In this document: one piece after another, positions 8,105-16,868 of the stretch
How positions within the stretch are numbered: the first letter of the stretch is position 1
Layout of the letters: every line of letters starts with the position of its first letter
Source of the DNA: Flavobacteriaceae bacterium PS02336
Lineage (GTDB): Bacteria; Bacteroidota; Bacteroidia; Flavobacteriales; Flavobacteriaceae
Length of the DNA stretch: 64,000 nt
Assembly: GCA_029960065.1 (NCBI GenBank)
Contig: JASCOF010000002.1
Span: 124,001-188,000, forward strand
Direction of reading: 5' to 3'
The notes under the pieces: model-generated
What the model saw: only the letters and a program-made list of their open reading frames with translations
The model's database searches: none
Told to the model about the DNA's origin: nothing
Made by a program: the position numbers and the translations under genes

Positions 8105-8227
8105 ATGAATAAGTATATAGAAGATTATGATGTCCCCCCATATCTATTTCAAATCCTAAATATTATTTTCGGTTTACTTTTGGTTTATATTTTATACCGA
8201 TTGTACAAACACTTTACAAGGAAATAA
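8105..8227 (+). CDS. 40-residue single-pass membrane peptide
   Basis: ATG at 8105, TAA at 8225-8227. The acidic N-terminus (NKYIEDYDVPP) is followed by one hydrophobic helix (about residues 13-31, ILNIIFGLLLVYILY) and a basic tail (RLYKHFTRK), a charge pattern that predicts N-out/C-in insertion. It lies alone between the trpS terminator and the end of the convergent dprA gene. Family not recognised; codon use is compatible with a real gene. Confidence 0.45.
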   Translation: MNKYIEDYDVPPYLFQILNIIFGLLLVYILYRLYKHFTRK

Positions 8228-8243
8228 TATAAGATTTTCTGCG

Positions 8244-9344
8244 TTAAATTGACTCAAAAAGTTTTCCAGGTAATGGTCTGATTAAACCTTTTAGCTCCAT
8301 ATTTAAAAGAAGTCCAGACATTTTAAAAATGGGGAAATCACACTGAATCGCAATAATATCAAGCAATTCCTTTCCGTTAATTTGAAGAAAATCATATACT
8401 TTCTGTTCTTCAGGTTCCAATTCAACAAAAAGCTGTTTTTGAATTGCTTTTGATTTTTCTTGAATATCCCAATTCAGCATGTAAATTAAATCGGCAGCAT
8501 TTGTTAATAGATTAGCTTTCTGAGTTTTAATCAAGCTGTTACAGCCCTGACTGTATTTATCGGTCACTCTTCCCGGCACCGCAAAAACATCGCGATTGTA
8601 TTCATTTGCCATATTAGCCGTAATAAGCGAACCGCCTCTATCTGCAGATTCAATGACAATTGTCGCTTCGGTCATGCCGGCTACAATACGATTTCGACGA
8701 ACAAATTTCTCTTTATCAGGATTAGAATCACTCCAAAACTCCGTAATAAAACCACCATTCTCTTCCATTTTAGACATGTATTTTTTGTGCGTTTTTGGAT
8801 AAATCTGATTTAAACCGTGAGCCAAAACACCAATTGTCTGTAAATTAGAATCTATAGCCGCCTGATGTGCAACAATATCGACACCATAGGCAAAACCGCT
8901 TACAATAACTGGATCTAAAGGAGCCAAATCCTCAATTAATTTCCGGCAGAATTCCGTTCCGTAAGAGGTAATCTGCCGAGTGCCTACAATGCTGATAATT
9001 TTCTTGTTTTTTAAATCAATATTTCCAGCTGTAAAAATTAAAATTGGTCCATCAATACAATGTTTGAGTCGTTCAGGATAATCTTCATCTTGGAAAAAAG
9101 AAAAATTTATATTGTCGTTTTTTATAAAAGCCAATTCTTTCTCGGCCTTTTCGAAAACACTTTTATTCTTTAGATTCTTCAACAAAACTGTTCCAACTCC
9201 ATCAACAGCAGCAAGCTGACTACTTTTAGCAGAAAAAATAGCTGAAGCATTTCCAAACGTGTTGAGTAATTTTTTTCCCATTATATCTCCCACTCCATCA
9301 ATCTTCAGCAAGGCCAATAAATAAAATAATTCTTGATCATTCAT
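8244..9344 (-). CDS. dprA: DNA-processing protein DprA
   Basis: 366 residues. DprA binds incoming single-stranded DNA during natural transformation and loads RecA on it. HhH-like segments occur at the N-terminus (DGVGDIMGKKLL, DGVGTVLLKNL), then the Rossmann-like core: IVGTRQITSYG at 119-129, SGFAYGVDIVAH at 149-160, GGSLITANMANEYNRDVFAVPG at about 237-258. A C-terminal winged-helix region follows (ELLDIIAIQCDFPIFKMSGLLLNMELKGLI). Complete and of usual length. Confidence 0.95.
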   Translation of the reverse strand: MNDQELFYLLALLKIDGVGDIMGKKLLNTFGNASAIFSAKSSQLAAVDGVGTVLLKNLKNKSVFEKAEKELAFIKNDNINFSFFQDEDYPERLKHCIDGPILIFTAGNIDLKNKKIISIVGTRQITSYGTEFCRKLIEDLAPLDPVIVSGFAYGVDIVAHQAAIDSNLQTIGVLAHGLNQIYPKTHKKYMSKMEENGGFITEFWSDSNPDKEKFVRRNRIVAGMTEATIVIESADRGGSLITANMANEYNRDVFAVPGRVTDKYSQGCNSLIKTQKANLLTNAADLIYMLNWDIQEKSKAIQKQLFVELEPEEQKVYDFLQINGKELLDIIAIQCDFPIFKMSGLLLNMELKGLIRPLPGKLFESI

Positions 9345-9547
9345 TTTTTAAAAACATTATGTAAAATAGAAAAGTCTTTTTCACAATTTTCGAATGGCAA
9401 ATATCAATAAAACAAAGTAATTTCTTAATAAAATTATAAATAAAAATAGATGCAGATTTGTAATTAGGCTAAAACATTGAGTTAAATATTTGAAAACTAA
9501 TTATCTAAAAATAAAACCGAATTGTTAATAAAAATTGTGAATAAAAT

Positions 9548-9577
9548 TTTGATAACTATAAGCGATGCATAACTTTG
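9548..9577 (+). promoter_or_regulatory. Promoter of the SPOR-domain gene
   Basis: -33 TTTG at 9548-9551, 18-bp spacer, -7 TAACTTTG at 9570-9577. The ATG at 9583 is 5 nt downstream, so the message should be leaderless. An ATG at 9565 lies upstream of the expected transcription start and cannot be used from this promoter. Confidence 0.65.
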
Positions 9578-9582
9578 TTACT

Positions 9583-10554
9583 ATGAAAATCGAAGTATAT
9601 ATCTCACAGTTATTGTATCGTTATCAGTGTGTAACGGTTCCAGGATTTGGTGCATTTTTAACCGAAACGCATTCGGCTGAACTAAATGAAAGCACTAATT
9701 CGTTTTTTCCACCAAAAAAGACTATTTCTTTCAACAGCCGTATCAAAAATAACGATGGATTGTTGGCAAATCATATTGCTCAAGCTGAAAAAACATCTTA
9801 TGGTTTTGCCGTTAGTGCAATTGCTTTTGAGGTTTTAAGCTGGAAAAAAACCTTGGACGAAAATGGCGTAATTCTTTTAAAAAATATAGGAGAACTGCGT
9901 TTAAACTCTGAAAGTAATATTATTTTTAAACCAAATGACCAGACCAATTATCTGGCAAATTCTTATGGTTTAAGTCCTTTTGTTTCGCCTATGGTGAAAA
10001 AAGAAATTTTCGAGAAAAAAATCGAAAAAATCGCGGCTAAAGAAAAAGATGCTGTTTTATTACATGAAAATGAGGAACATGTAAAATCTTCAAACCCATT
10101 CTTAAGATATGCTGCAATTCTGGTTCTTGGACTTGGAATTACTGGAAGTATTGGTTACCCATTATATCAAAATCAAATTGATAACCAGACACTTGTTGTA
10201 GAACAAGCCGTTCAGAAAAAAGTACAGAACAAAATACAAGAAGCCACTTTCTTTATCAAAAGTCCCCTTCCTGCTGTAACACTTGCTGTTGATTCTGCTA
10301 AAGTAGAAACTGTCGAAGCAACTATGCCTTACCACATTATGGCTGGTGCTTTTAGAAGTGAAGCTAATGCAAGAAAAGCTTACAATCAATTAATTAAAGA
10401 TGGTTTCAAAGCTAGAATGCTTAAAGAAAATAAGCACGGTTTATTTCCGGTACTTTATGGAAGTTACGCTACAATGAAAGAAGCAGAACAAGCTCAAAAA
10501 GAAATTCAAAAAGGCGAAAATCCTGATGCTTGGATCTTAGTCGAAAATTTATAA
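9583..10554 (+). CDS. Cell-division-type protein: HU-CCDC81 region, membrane helix, SPOR domain
   Basis: 323 residues. The N-terminal 130 or so residues look like the HU-related (CCDC81-type) domain of Bacteroidetes: YISQLLYRYQCVTVPGFGAFLT, later LKNIGELRLNSESNIIFKP. A membrane segment follows at about 170-190, then a linker and a C-terminal SPOR domain (YHIMAGAFRSEANARKAY...GLFPVLYGSYATMKEAEQA). SPOR domains bind denuded peptidoglycan at division sites; the cytoplasmic HU-like domain might bind DNA or protein partners. The start at 9583 (MKIEVYIS) is chosen from the promoter position. A terminator follows. Confidence 0.85.
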   Translation: MKIEVYISQLLYRYQCVTVPGFGAFLTETHSAELNESTNSFFPPKKTISFNSRIKNNDGLLANHIAQAEKTSYGFAVSAIAFEVLSWKKTLDENGVILLKNIGELRLNSESNIIFKPNDQTNYLANSYGLSPFVSPMVKKEIFEKKIEKIAAKEKDAVLLHENEEHVKSSNPFLRYAAILVLGLGITGSIGYPLYQNQIDNQTLVVEQAVQKKVQNKIQEATFFIKSPLPAVTLAVDSAKVETVEATMPYHIMAGAFRSEANARKAYNQLIKDGFKARMLKENKHGLFPVLYGSYATMKEAEQAQKEIQKGENPDAWILVENL

Positions 10555-10560
10555 AACTTC

Positions 10561-10594
10561 AAAAGCCTATTCAAAACCGAATAGGCTTTTTTTT
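10561..10594 (+). terminator. Terminator of the SPOR-domain gene
   Basis: AAAAGCCTATTC pairs with GAATAGGCTTTT over a short loop, with T8 after it. Confidence 0.85.
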
Positions 10595-10683
10595 GTCTTA
10601 TTGTGTCGTTTTAAAAAATTTAAGTGGCAATCATTTCAGATCTGCTTAAATAAATTCGCTTTAAAAATTTAAACACAATAGTA

Positions 10684-11121
10684 ATGGACAAAATCTTCAA
10701 AACCTTAGTATTCTTTTTATTACTAATTTCTCAATCCTTTTTTGCACAACAAATTTCAAACACAGATCAACAATTAGAAGATCAAAAGATAGAAATTGAA
10801 ATGCAAAAAAATTTAAAAGAAAATCATAAATGGCTTGATGAAAGAATTGATCAATTGCAAAAAGAACAGAAAATTTTGGAAACTAAAAAGAAGAATCTTT
10901 CCAAATCTGAAAGCAATTTGAAATCGACTAAAGAAAAAATCAATAAACTGGAGATCGAAAACCAGAAGATTGAAAACAAAATCACAACATCTTCTATTTC
11001 TGGTGAAGAACTTCAAAAGAAGAGGATAAAGACCAAAGAAAATGAGCTCAACATTCAGAAGTTGAAACTAACTCAAATCACACAAGAAAAAGAACTTGAA
11101 AAAGTAATGTCGAACATTTAA
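10684..11121 (+). CDS. Secreted coiled-coil protein of unknown function
   Basis: 145 residues. A signal peptide (MDKIFKTLVFFLLLISQSFFAQQ) is followed by an almost continuous charged heptad-like region rich in Lys, Glu, Gln and Leu (about 26-143), predicting a long periplasmic coiled coil. No enzymatic motif. Such proteins often act as spacers or chaperone-like partners, but nothing in the context says which. It has a separate leader after the SPOR terminator. Confidence 0.7.
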   Translation: MDKIFKTLVFFLLLISQSFFAQQISNTDQQLEDQKIEIEMQKNLKENHKWLDERIDQLQKEQKILETKKKNLSKSESNLKSTKEKINKLEIENQKIENKITTSSISGEELQKKRIKTKENELNIQKLKLTQITQEKELEKVMSNI

Positions 11122-11206
11122 AAAATAGCTTTCTATTTTTTTGAGACCGTTTCTTATAAGCTTCAAATAAGCGAAATATTGATAGAAAAAATAATATTTA
11201 AAATAT

Positions 11207-11270
11207 AAAGCTCCATCGGAGCGACATAACTTATGATAAATATATGTCGCTCCGATGGAGCTTTTTTTTT
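11207..11270. repeat. Long palindrome with T-run
   Basis: Arms AAAGCTCCATCGGAGCGACA-TA (11207-11228) and the exact complement (11243-11264) around a 14-nt loop, with T9 on the plus strand. It can terminate the upstream gene, but the 22-bp GC-rich arms are longer than needed and look like an interspersed palindromic element. Confidence 0.75.
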
Positions 11271-11321
11271 GTTTGTCTTATTGAAATTCTAAATATTTTA
11301 CTGCGCTGGAGTTTTTAATGT

Positions 11322-12083
11322 TTATCGTGAAACAATCTTCGCATCCTGTTTAAGAATTTGTTTTTCAGATTGATAAACTGTTAAGATTGCGGGAGGCGAA
11401 TTTTTTTCTCCTAAAACAATGAAATAACATTCGTATTTAAAATTGCCTTTTTTAAACTCATAATAATGATTTCCTCCCGTTCCATCTGCGTGAAAAACTC
11501 CATTTTCAATTATCAAATCTGGTTTATCTGTCATTTTATTTTTGATCGACCATGAAGCATAACGAAATTTTCCATTTCCTAAATCATCAATTCTAATTCG
11601 AAATTTTGAAGTTTCTAGAATACCAACTGGTTCTTTAAAATTTGAAATAGAATTATTTACTGTTTTTTTCTGATTTGCAATCAGCGAATTTTTCAATTTT
11701 TCTTCAGCTTTTGACTGATAATTTACAGCGGTAATTTTTCCGTCGGTATCAATCCACAAATCGCCTTGATTCAGCATAATACCTCGCCAGCCCATTTCTG
11801 ACCAATCTTTTGAAGGATCCGATTTCGTAATTTTATCTATTAAAACAGCGTCAAAAATTTGATTGTATCTTTTTATAAAATCAGCTTTATTTTTTACCGA
11901 AGGAATTGGTGTTTCTCTTTTTAATGGAAATTTGATTCGATTTGAAACCGCAGTTTTATTGCCATTTTTTACTTCCAAAATAAACTTCGAAATTACTTTT
12001 TGGTATTCAGGTTTCAGATCTTGTGCATTTGCAAATGACGAATAAAAGATCAAAAACGTTAGAAAAAATTTAAATGTCTTCAT
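11322..12083 (-). CDS. Secreted protein of unknown function
   Basis: 253 residues with a signal peptide (MKTFKFFLTFLIFYSSFANAQ). The first half carries a segment resembling NTF2/SnoaL-like secreted proteins (FIKRYNQIFDAVLIDKITKS, then a GDLWIDTDGKITAVNY strand); the second half is beta-rich (FRIRIDDLGNGKFRYASWSI, GGNHYYEFKKGNFKYECYF). No catalytic motif is obvious. The family is not recognised with certainty. Confidence 0.7.
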   Translation of the reverse strand: MKTFKFFLTFLIFYSSFANAQDLKPEYQKVISKFILEVKNGNKTAVSNRIKFPLKRETPIPSVKNKADFIKRYNQIFDAVLIDKITKSDPSKDWSEMGWRGIMLNQGDLWIDTDGKITAVNYQSKAEEKLKNSLIANQKKTVNNSISNFKEPVGILETSKFRIRIDDLGNGKFRYASWSIKNKMTDKPDLIIENGVFHADGTGGNHYYEFKKGNFKYECYFIVLGEKNSPPAILTVYQSEKQILKQDAKIVSR

Positions 12084-12159
12084 TTCAAAAATGATTTAAT
12101 GCGTTAAAGATTAGATTATTGAAAAACGAAAACAATGTTTCACGTAGGACGCTGAAAAA

Positions 12160-14439
12160 TTAATTGATGCTCGCTTTGAACATTTTCAATTCATCCCAGG
12201 TAAATTCGTCTCCATGTTTTTCTTTCAAACCGCTTAAAGATTCTTCTTGATAAAACTGAAACGCTTCTCTCAATGCCAAAATTTTATCGTACGGCAAAAC
12301 TTCATTTATATCCACTTTTTTGGATTGAATTAGTCTTATCAAATGTCCTTCTATGGTTTGAACATTCAATTTACGCATTCTTGCGATATCTTCCACAGAA
12401 TTTTTCTCGAGCCATAAATCATGTGTTTCTTCAACCGTCGTTTTTTTAGCCGTTTTAAGCTCATTTTTCTCCGCTTTAGCTGATTTGTATCGAACAACAG
12501 GTTCTTCGGTTCTAAAAATGTCTGTATTTGTCGTTTTCAGCTCTTCTCTGATTCTTTCCGCTTTGCTATTTTTATAATTTCTAATAACGGGCGATGATAA
12601 TTTTTCTTTACAAATGGCTTCACCAGAAACCATAACATCAATCAGTAATTTGGCTTTCATCAATCTCAAAACTGCTTTTGTCTGAAGATCTTCTAGGAAA
12701 TTCAGTTCTTCATAAAATTCCTTGACTTTTTTAAACTTCTGGATTTCATTTATTTTATAAATTAGATCGTCGACCAGTTTGTTCATTGGTTTGAAAAAAT
12801 AATCATAAGCTGCCTCTACCCTTTCTTTCACAAAAAACAAATCAACGGTCTCTTTGACGAAAATTTTGTTCAGCTGTGTAATGAATTTCTGCGAAGGATC
12901 CAAAAGCTGTTCGATCGTGTCCAAACGTTTATGCGCCCAAACAGCATGTTTTGATTTTTCAGAACCTGCAGCATTTTCGTTATAACTAAAACGGTGATTT
13001 CTCCATTCCTGCGCTAATTCGTTCCAATTAAAACTGTTTATCAAATAGTTATGAATAAAATTCTTGGTTTCGAAATGCAGTGATTTTTCCAAAATCTCTT
13101 CCGTTGCTTTGTTTAAAGCGTAATCCATTACATCTTGATCATTCGAAATACCATTCATCTGCATCGGAGAAAGCAAAATAAGCCCTTCTAACGAACGCAA
13201 ACGCGAAAGTGCAACATATGCTTGTCCCGGAAGAAAAACTTGCGATACATCGAGCGCAGCTTTGTCAAAAGTTAAGCCTTGGCTTTTGTGCACCGTAATC
13301 GCCCAAGCCAGTTTGATTGGATAATGCGCAAAGGTGCCTAAAACTTCTTCTTCGATTTCTTTGGTTTGTTCATTGACTTTGTAGTGGATATTTTTCCATT
13401 CGTATTTTTCTACTTCCAGCGTCATGTTCTCTTCTGGAAAATGAATAAAAATTTCTTCGTCTGAAAGTGATTTTACAACTCCCATTTTTCCATTGAAATA
13501 TCGCTTCTCAAAAGACAAATCATTTTTAACGAACATAATCTGTGCCCCGACTTTCAATTTCAATTCTTCTTCAACAGGAAAAATCTTCTCTGGAAAATCT
13601 CCTACTACAAAAGGTGTATAAATGTATTCTTTACCATCTAAATCATTGATTGACTGAGAGTTGATAGAATCAGCTTTGGCATTATGGGTTGTCAGCGTTA
13701 TATATCCTTTGTTCTCTTTGAAGTCAAAATCTGGCTTAACATACTGATTTAGAATGGCTATGTCTTGAGGCGTGATCTGATTGTTTCGAAGATTATTTAA
13801 AACCGAAATAAAAGCATCGTCCGTCTGACGATAAATTTTTGATAATTCGATATAAATCGGCGGATAGGTTTGCAATACGTGAGAATGGAAAAAGAATTTT
13901 CCGCGATAGTAGTTTTTCAAAGTTCGCCATTCTTCATCACGAATTACAGGTGGCAATTGCAGTAAATCTCCAATAAACAAAACCTGCACTCCTCCAAATG
14001 GCTGGGTATTTCTGCGAACCGTTTGCATCATAAAATCTACAGCATCGAGCAAATCTCCACGAAGCATACTCACTTCATCGATAACAAGTAATTCCATATT
14101 TCGAATTACATTTCGCTTGACATTGTTCATCTTGAAATGGCGACGCAGCGATTCTTTGTTTTCAAACTTTACTGTTTCCGTAAACTGGGCGCTGCCTTCA
14201 TACGTTGGAATAAATGCAGAAAAAGGAAGCTGAAACATCGAATGAATGGTAACACCACCAGCATTCAAAGCCGCAATTCCTGTTGGCGCCACAACGACAG
14301 TGTTTTTGTGCGTTGTTGCAATGATTTCGCGCAAAAGCGTAGTCTTTCCTGTTCCCGCTTTTCCCGTAAGAAAAATAGATTTTTGCGTCTGATTGATGAA
14401 TTGTAAAGTGTAAGCTGCCGCTTCTGAAACGTTTTGCAT
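12160..14439 (-). CDS. PIF1/RecD-like DNA helicase with C-terminal helix-turn-helix
   Basis: 759 residues. Superfamily 1 helicase: Walker A GKAGTGKTT at 26-34, APTGIAALNAGGVTIHS (motif Ia) at about 51-67, Walker B VIDEVSMLRGD at 119-129, FIGDLLQLPPV (motif III) and, near residue 380, the WAITVHKSQGLTFDKA motif followed by VALSRLRSLEGL. These identify PIF1-type 5'-3' helicases. The last 80 residues form an HTH of the RecQ/HTH_40 kind (TVEETHDLWLEKNSVEDIA, IEGHLIRLI). Probably unwinds structured DNA or stalled forks. Complete. Confidence 0.9.
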   Translation of the reverse strand: MQNVSEAAAYTLQFINQTQKSIFLTGKAGTGKTTLLREIIATTHKNTVVVAPTGIAALNAGGVTIHSMFQLPFSAFIPTYEGSAQFTETVKFENKESLRRHFKMNNVKRNVIRNMELLVIDEVSMLRGDLLDAVDFMMQTVRRNTQPFGGVQVLFIGDLLQLPPVIRDEEWRTLKNYYRGKFFFHSHVLQTYPPIYIELSKIYRQTDDAFISVLNNLRNNQITPQDIAILNQYVKPDFDFKENKGYITLTTHNAKADSINSQSINDLDGKEYIYTPFVVGDFPEKIFPVEEELKLKVGAQIMFVKNDLSFEKRYFNGKMGVVKSLSDEEIFIHFPEENMTLEVEKYEWKNIHYKVNEQTKEIEEEVLGTFAHYPIKLAWAITVHKSQGLTFDKAALDVSQVFLPGQAYVALSRLRSLEGLILLSPMQMNGISNDQDVMDYALNKATEEILEKSLHFETKNFIHNYLINSFNWNELAQEWRNHRFSYNENAAGSEKSKHAVWAHKRLDTIEQLLDPSQKFITQLNKIFVKETVDLFFVKERVEAAYDYFFKPMNKLVDDLIYKINEIQKFKKVKEFYEELNFLEDLQTKAVLRLMKAKLLIDVMVSGEAICKEKLSSPVIRNYKNSKAERIREELKTTNTDIFRTEEPVVRYKSAKAEKNELKTAKKTTVEETHDLWLEKNSVEDIARMRKLNVQTIEGHLIRLIQSKKVDINEVLPYDKILALREAFQFYQEESLSGLKEKHGDEFTWDELKMFKASIN

Positions 14440-14479
14440 TGGGCCTGTATTAAAAAATAAAATTACCGCATTTTTATAA

Positions 14480-14515
14480 AAAGAAAAAACCTAAATCGTA
14501 GTGGATTTAGGTTTT
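14480..14515 (-). terminator. Terminator of the OmpH-like gene
   Basis: AAAACCTAAATC and GATTTAGGTTTT form a 12-bp stem with a 6-nt loop; on the minus strand it is followed by a T-rich run. It lies between the OmpH-like gene and the helicase gene. Confidence 0.75.
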
Positions 14516-14540
14516 CAGTAATTTAGTTAGTTTGGTAGTT

Positions 14541-15125
14541 TTATTTTTTTGCTTCACCTTCTTTAGTTTCAGCTGCTGGTTTTGCATCTGTTTTAGGCTG
14601 TGCTTTGTATTTATCGTTTAATTCTTTGATAATCGTTTTTGTGATATCATATTTATCTTCAGCATACAAAACTGTTGCAGCATCTCCTGTTCCGTAGATA
14701 TAAGAGTAACCGTTTTTCTTTCCGTATTCTTTGATGAATTTTTTAACTCCGCTAACAAGAGAATCCATTTCTACTCCACTTTCCTGCTGTAATTGTTGAG
14801 CCAAAGCTTGTTGAGCATAACCTAACTGCTGCTCTCTCTTTTGTAATTCTGCACCTCTTTGCTGCGCCCAAGCCTGACCGTTTGCTTGTGCCTGACTTTG
14901 AAAGTTAGCAGCGTCTTGTTTAAAACGTGAAATTTCAGCTTGTAATTGTCTCCCTTTTTCTTCCGCTTGAGCTTTATACTTTGCCTCTAGATCTTTTGCC
15001 TCAGTGTACTCTTTCATCAAAACCGAAGTATCCACGTAAGCTGTTTTTACTTCCTTTACCTCTGCTGTTTTGTTACAAGAAACTGCGAAAACTGAAAGTG
15101 CGATAATAACTAATGCTTTTTTCAT
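14541..15125 (-). CDS. OmpH/Skp-like lipoprotein
   Basis: 194 residues. Lipoprotein signal with lipobox ending in Cys17 (LSVFAVSC-NK). The mature part has a Skp-like layout: AYVDTSVLMKEYTEAKDLEAKY, then a long Gln/Ala-rich coiled coil (about 40-115), then a closing VKKFIKEYGKKNGYSYIYG region. Skp family proteins hold unfolded outer-membrane proteins in the periplasm; this one would be membrane-anchored by its lipid. A -7 element (TATTTTTG on the minus strand, 15161-15168) lies 35 nt before the ATG. Confidence 0.85.
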   Translation of the reverse strand: MKKALVIIALSVFAVSCNKTAEVKEVKTAYVDTSVLMKEYTEAKDLEAKYKAQAEEKGRQLQAEISRFKQDAANFQSQAQANGQAWAQQRGAELQKREQQLGYAQQALAQQLQQESGVEMDSLVSGVKKFIKEYGKKNGYSYIYGTGDAATVLYAEDKYDITKTIIKELNDKYKAQPKTDAKPAAETKEGEAKK

Positions 15126-15364
15126 TTTTTTTAATTCTAATTTTTTTAAGTGATTGAAGACAAAAATATAAAAAAATCAATAGCATCAGCATAAAGTTTA
15201 AAAAATGCGTAAATTTTATGATATTGTTTTTATTTATAGAAAAAAACATAGCTATAAACCAACACTATTACAATAAAACTGATACTTTTTTGATATTTTC
15301 GTAAGCATAAAAAGACATTTTGAACTTATTTCATTCCAAACAACTTTTCCCGCTTTTTATATTT

Positions 15365-16213
15365 TTATTTATTTTTTAAAACGTAAATATGCGACGAATA
15401 TTCTTTTGTGCTCTTCGCTTTCCAATTCGATTTTAATCCTACCAAAAAAGCTTTGAGATAATTCATTTTACCTGTTTTATATTTTTCGGACAAAAGACTA
15501 ACATAAAACGAATCAAATTTCATTGGAAGTATTTTTTCCAGCTTCATATCTACTTTTTCAAAAAGCAATTGAATTGACTTTTTAGAGAAATGCCAAAAAT
15601 GAATTGGTACATCAAAGGCAGCCCAAAATGCCTGATAATGATTTGCATCAAACGATTTATAATTTGGAACCGCAACAATTAATGTTCCAGTTGGTTTTAA
15701 TAAACGTTTTAATTCTTGTATTTGAAATTCTAAATCTGGTACATGTTCTAAAACGTGCCACATTGTAATCACATCTAAAGAATGATTTTCTAAAGTACTA
15801 ATTTCTTCTACAAAAGAAATTCCCTTTTGCTTCGCAATATTTTTTGCTCTGTCGCTTGGTTCTACTCCAAGTGTCTCCCAGCCGTTATTTTTTGCTGTTA
15901 GTAGAAAATCTCCCGTTCCAGCTCCAATATCTAAAAGTTTCCCTTTTTGAGGTTGTTCTGCATTAATTAAATTCAATTTATTTTGAAGCGCTATATTTTT
16001 TACAAAATGATACGCTTTTTCAAATAATGAACGTTTGTTGTCTGTATGCGAAATATAATCTTCACTTTCGTAATATTTTCCTAGATTTTGAAGTTCTGGT
16101 TGTGGAGAAGTAATCAGCATATCTAATTCTTCATCATAGTACAAATCGAAAATTTCTTTTGAAACAGAGTGGTCTTTTACCGTAAGAAAGTGTTTTTTGT
16201 TTAAAACGTCCAT
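15365..16213 (-). CDS. Class I SAM-dependent methyltransferase
   Basis: 282 residues. Motif I KLLDIGAGTGDFL at 92-104 binds S-adenosylmethionine; VITMWHVLEHVPDLEFQIQE corresponds to motif II/III and LLKPTGTLIVAVPNYKSFD to motif IV. It belongs to the Methyltransf_23 type found for small molecules, quinones and sugar moieties; the substrate cannot be read from the sequence. The frame starts at MDVLNKKHFL. It lies 71 bp downstream of the GNAT gene with a hairpin between them. Confidence 0.85.
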   Translation of the reverse strand: MDVLNKKHFLTVKDHSVSKEIFDLYYDEELDMLITSPQPELQNLGKYYESEDYISHTDNKRSLFEKAYHFVKNIALQNKLNLINAEQPQKGKLLDIGAGTGDFLLTAKNNGWETLGVEPSDRAKNIAKQKGISFVEEISTLENHSLDVITMWHVLEHVPDLEFQIQELKRLLKPTGTLIVAVPNYKSFDANHYQAFWAAFDVPIHFWHFSKKSIQLLFEKVDMKLEKILPMKFDSFYVSLLSEKYKTGKMNYLKAFLVGLKSNWKAKSTKEYSSHIYVLKNK

Positions 16214-16249
16214 TTTTAAAATTATAGATATTTGGGTTTAATTTATAGC

Positions 16250-16281
16250 AAATCCTAAAAACGAAAATTTCATTTTTAGGA
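16250..16281 (-). terminator. Hairpin after the GNAT gene
   Basis: AAATCCTAAAAA and TTTTTAGGATTT pair around a loop with further A/T pairing. On the minus strand it directly follows the GNAT stop. Confidence 0.5.
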
Positions 16282-16284
16282 TTT

Positions 16285-16758
16285 TTAGTTTTTGTTATTT
16301 TTCCAGTTAATCTTAACCGCTGAGATTTTTTCATTTTCTAATCTGATATCATTCAAAACAGAAAAACCATTTGAAACGTAAAATTCTAATGGTGATTTAT
16401 AATTTTCTTTATTTCGTTTAAAATCCTTTTCATGATCGATTACCCAGCCATTCAAATCTTCATTATTATTTTTTAGTGCTTCTAAGAGGACTCTTCCATA
16501 TCCTTTTCCTTGAAACTGATAATTCAACATTATTGCAAACCATATTTCGTTATCACGAAAAAATGTATAAGCCCAACCCTGAATCTCATTTTTTGAATCA
16601 ATTAAAAGATAATTTTCCATTTCTGAAATCGTACTAAAATAAGTCTGAAACTCGTGAAGTGTTTCATGACCAAACTGAATTGGATATTCATCATTTCGAA
16701 GTTGCCACAAAGTTTCTTTTTCCTTTTCTGAAAAACTATTTTGCTGTACAACTTTCAT
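16285..16758 (-). CDS. GNAT family N-acetyltransferase
   Basis: 157 residues from the preferred start MKVVQQNSFS; an in-frame ATG 21 nt upstream (16779) lies only 2 bp from a parS-type palindrome. The acetyl-CoA binding loop is YQFQGKGYGRVLLEAL (Q/RxxGxG/A), preceded by the IWFAIMLNYQ beta strand and followed by a GFSVLNDIRLENE C-terminal strand. The acceptor substrate is unknown. Confidence 0.8.
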   Translation of the reverse strand: MKVVQQNSFSEKEKETLWQLRNDEYPIQFGHETLHEFQTYFSTISEMENYLLIDSKNEIQGWAYTFFRDNEIWFAIMLNYQFQGKGYGRVLLEALKNNNEDLNGWVIDHEKDFKRNKENYKSPLEFYVSNGFSVLNDIRLENEKISAVKINWKNNKN

Positions 16759-16781
16759 ATTTGAGTTATATTTCATCAATA

Positions 16782-16797
16782 TGTTTCACGTGGAACA
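16782..16797. promoter_or_regulatory. parS-type palindrome
   Basis: TGTTTCACGTGGAACA; its complement, TGTTCCACGTGAAACA, matches the ParB/Spo0J site consensus over all 16 bases. It is about 2 kb from the main cluster on the other side of mnmG. Confidence 0.75.
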
Positions 16798-16815
16798 TCT
16801 TTTCGTATTCAGTTT

Positions 16816-16858
16816 CAGTCGCAGTTTCCAGTTTTACTGTGACTGAAAACTGCGACTG
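16816..16858. repeat. Short inverted repeat
   Basis: CAGTCGCAGTTT and AAACTGCGACTG form a perfect 12-bp stem with a 19-nt loop, between the GNAT and mnmG genes. On the minus strand it follows the mnmG stop and could slow transcription, but no T-run follows. Confidence 0.5.
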
Positions 16859-16868
16859 TAAACTACTT

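Noticed and set aside
12136..12150. Further parS-type site (TGTTTCACGTAGGAC)
   Set aside because: The palindrome is broken at several positions; possibly a decayed copy but not counted.
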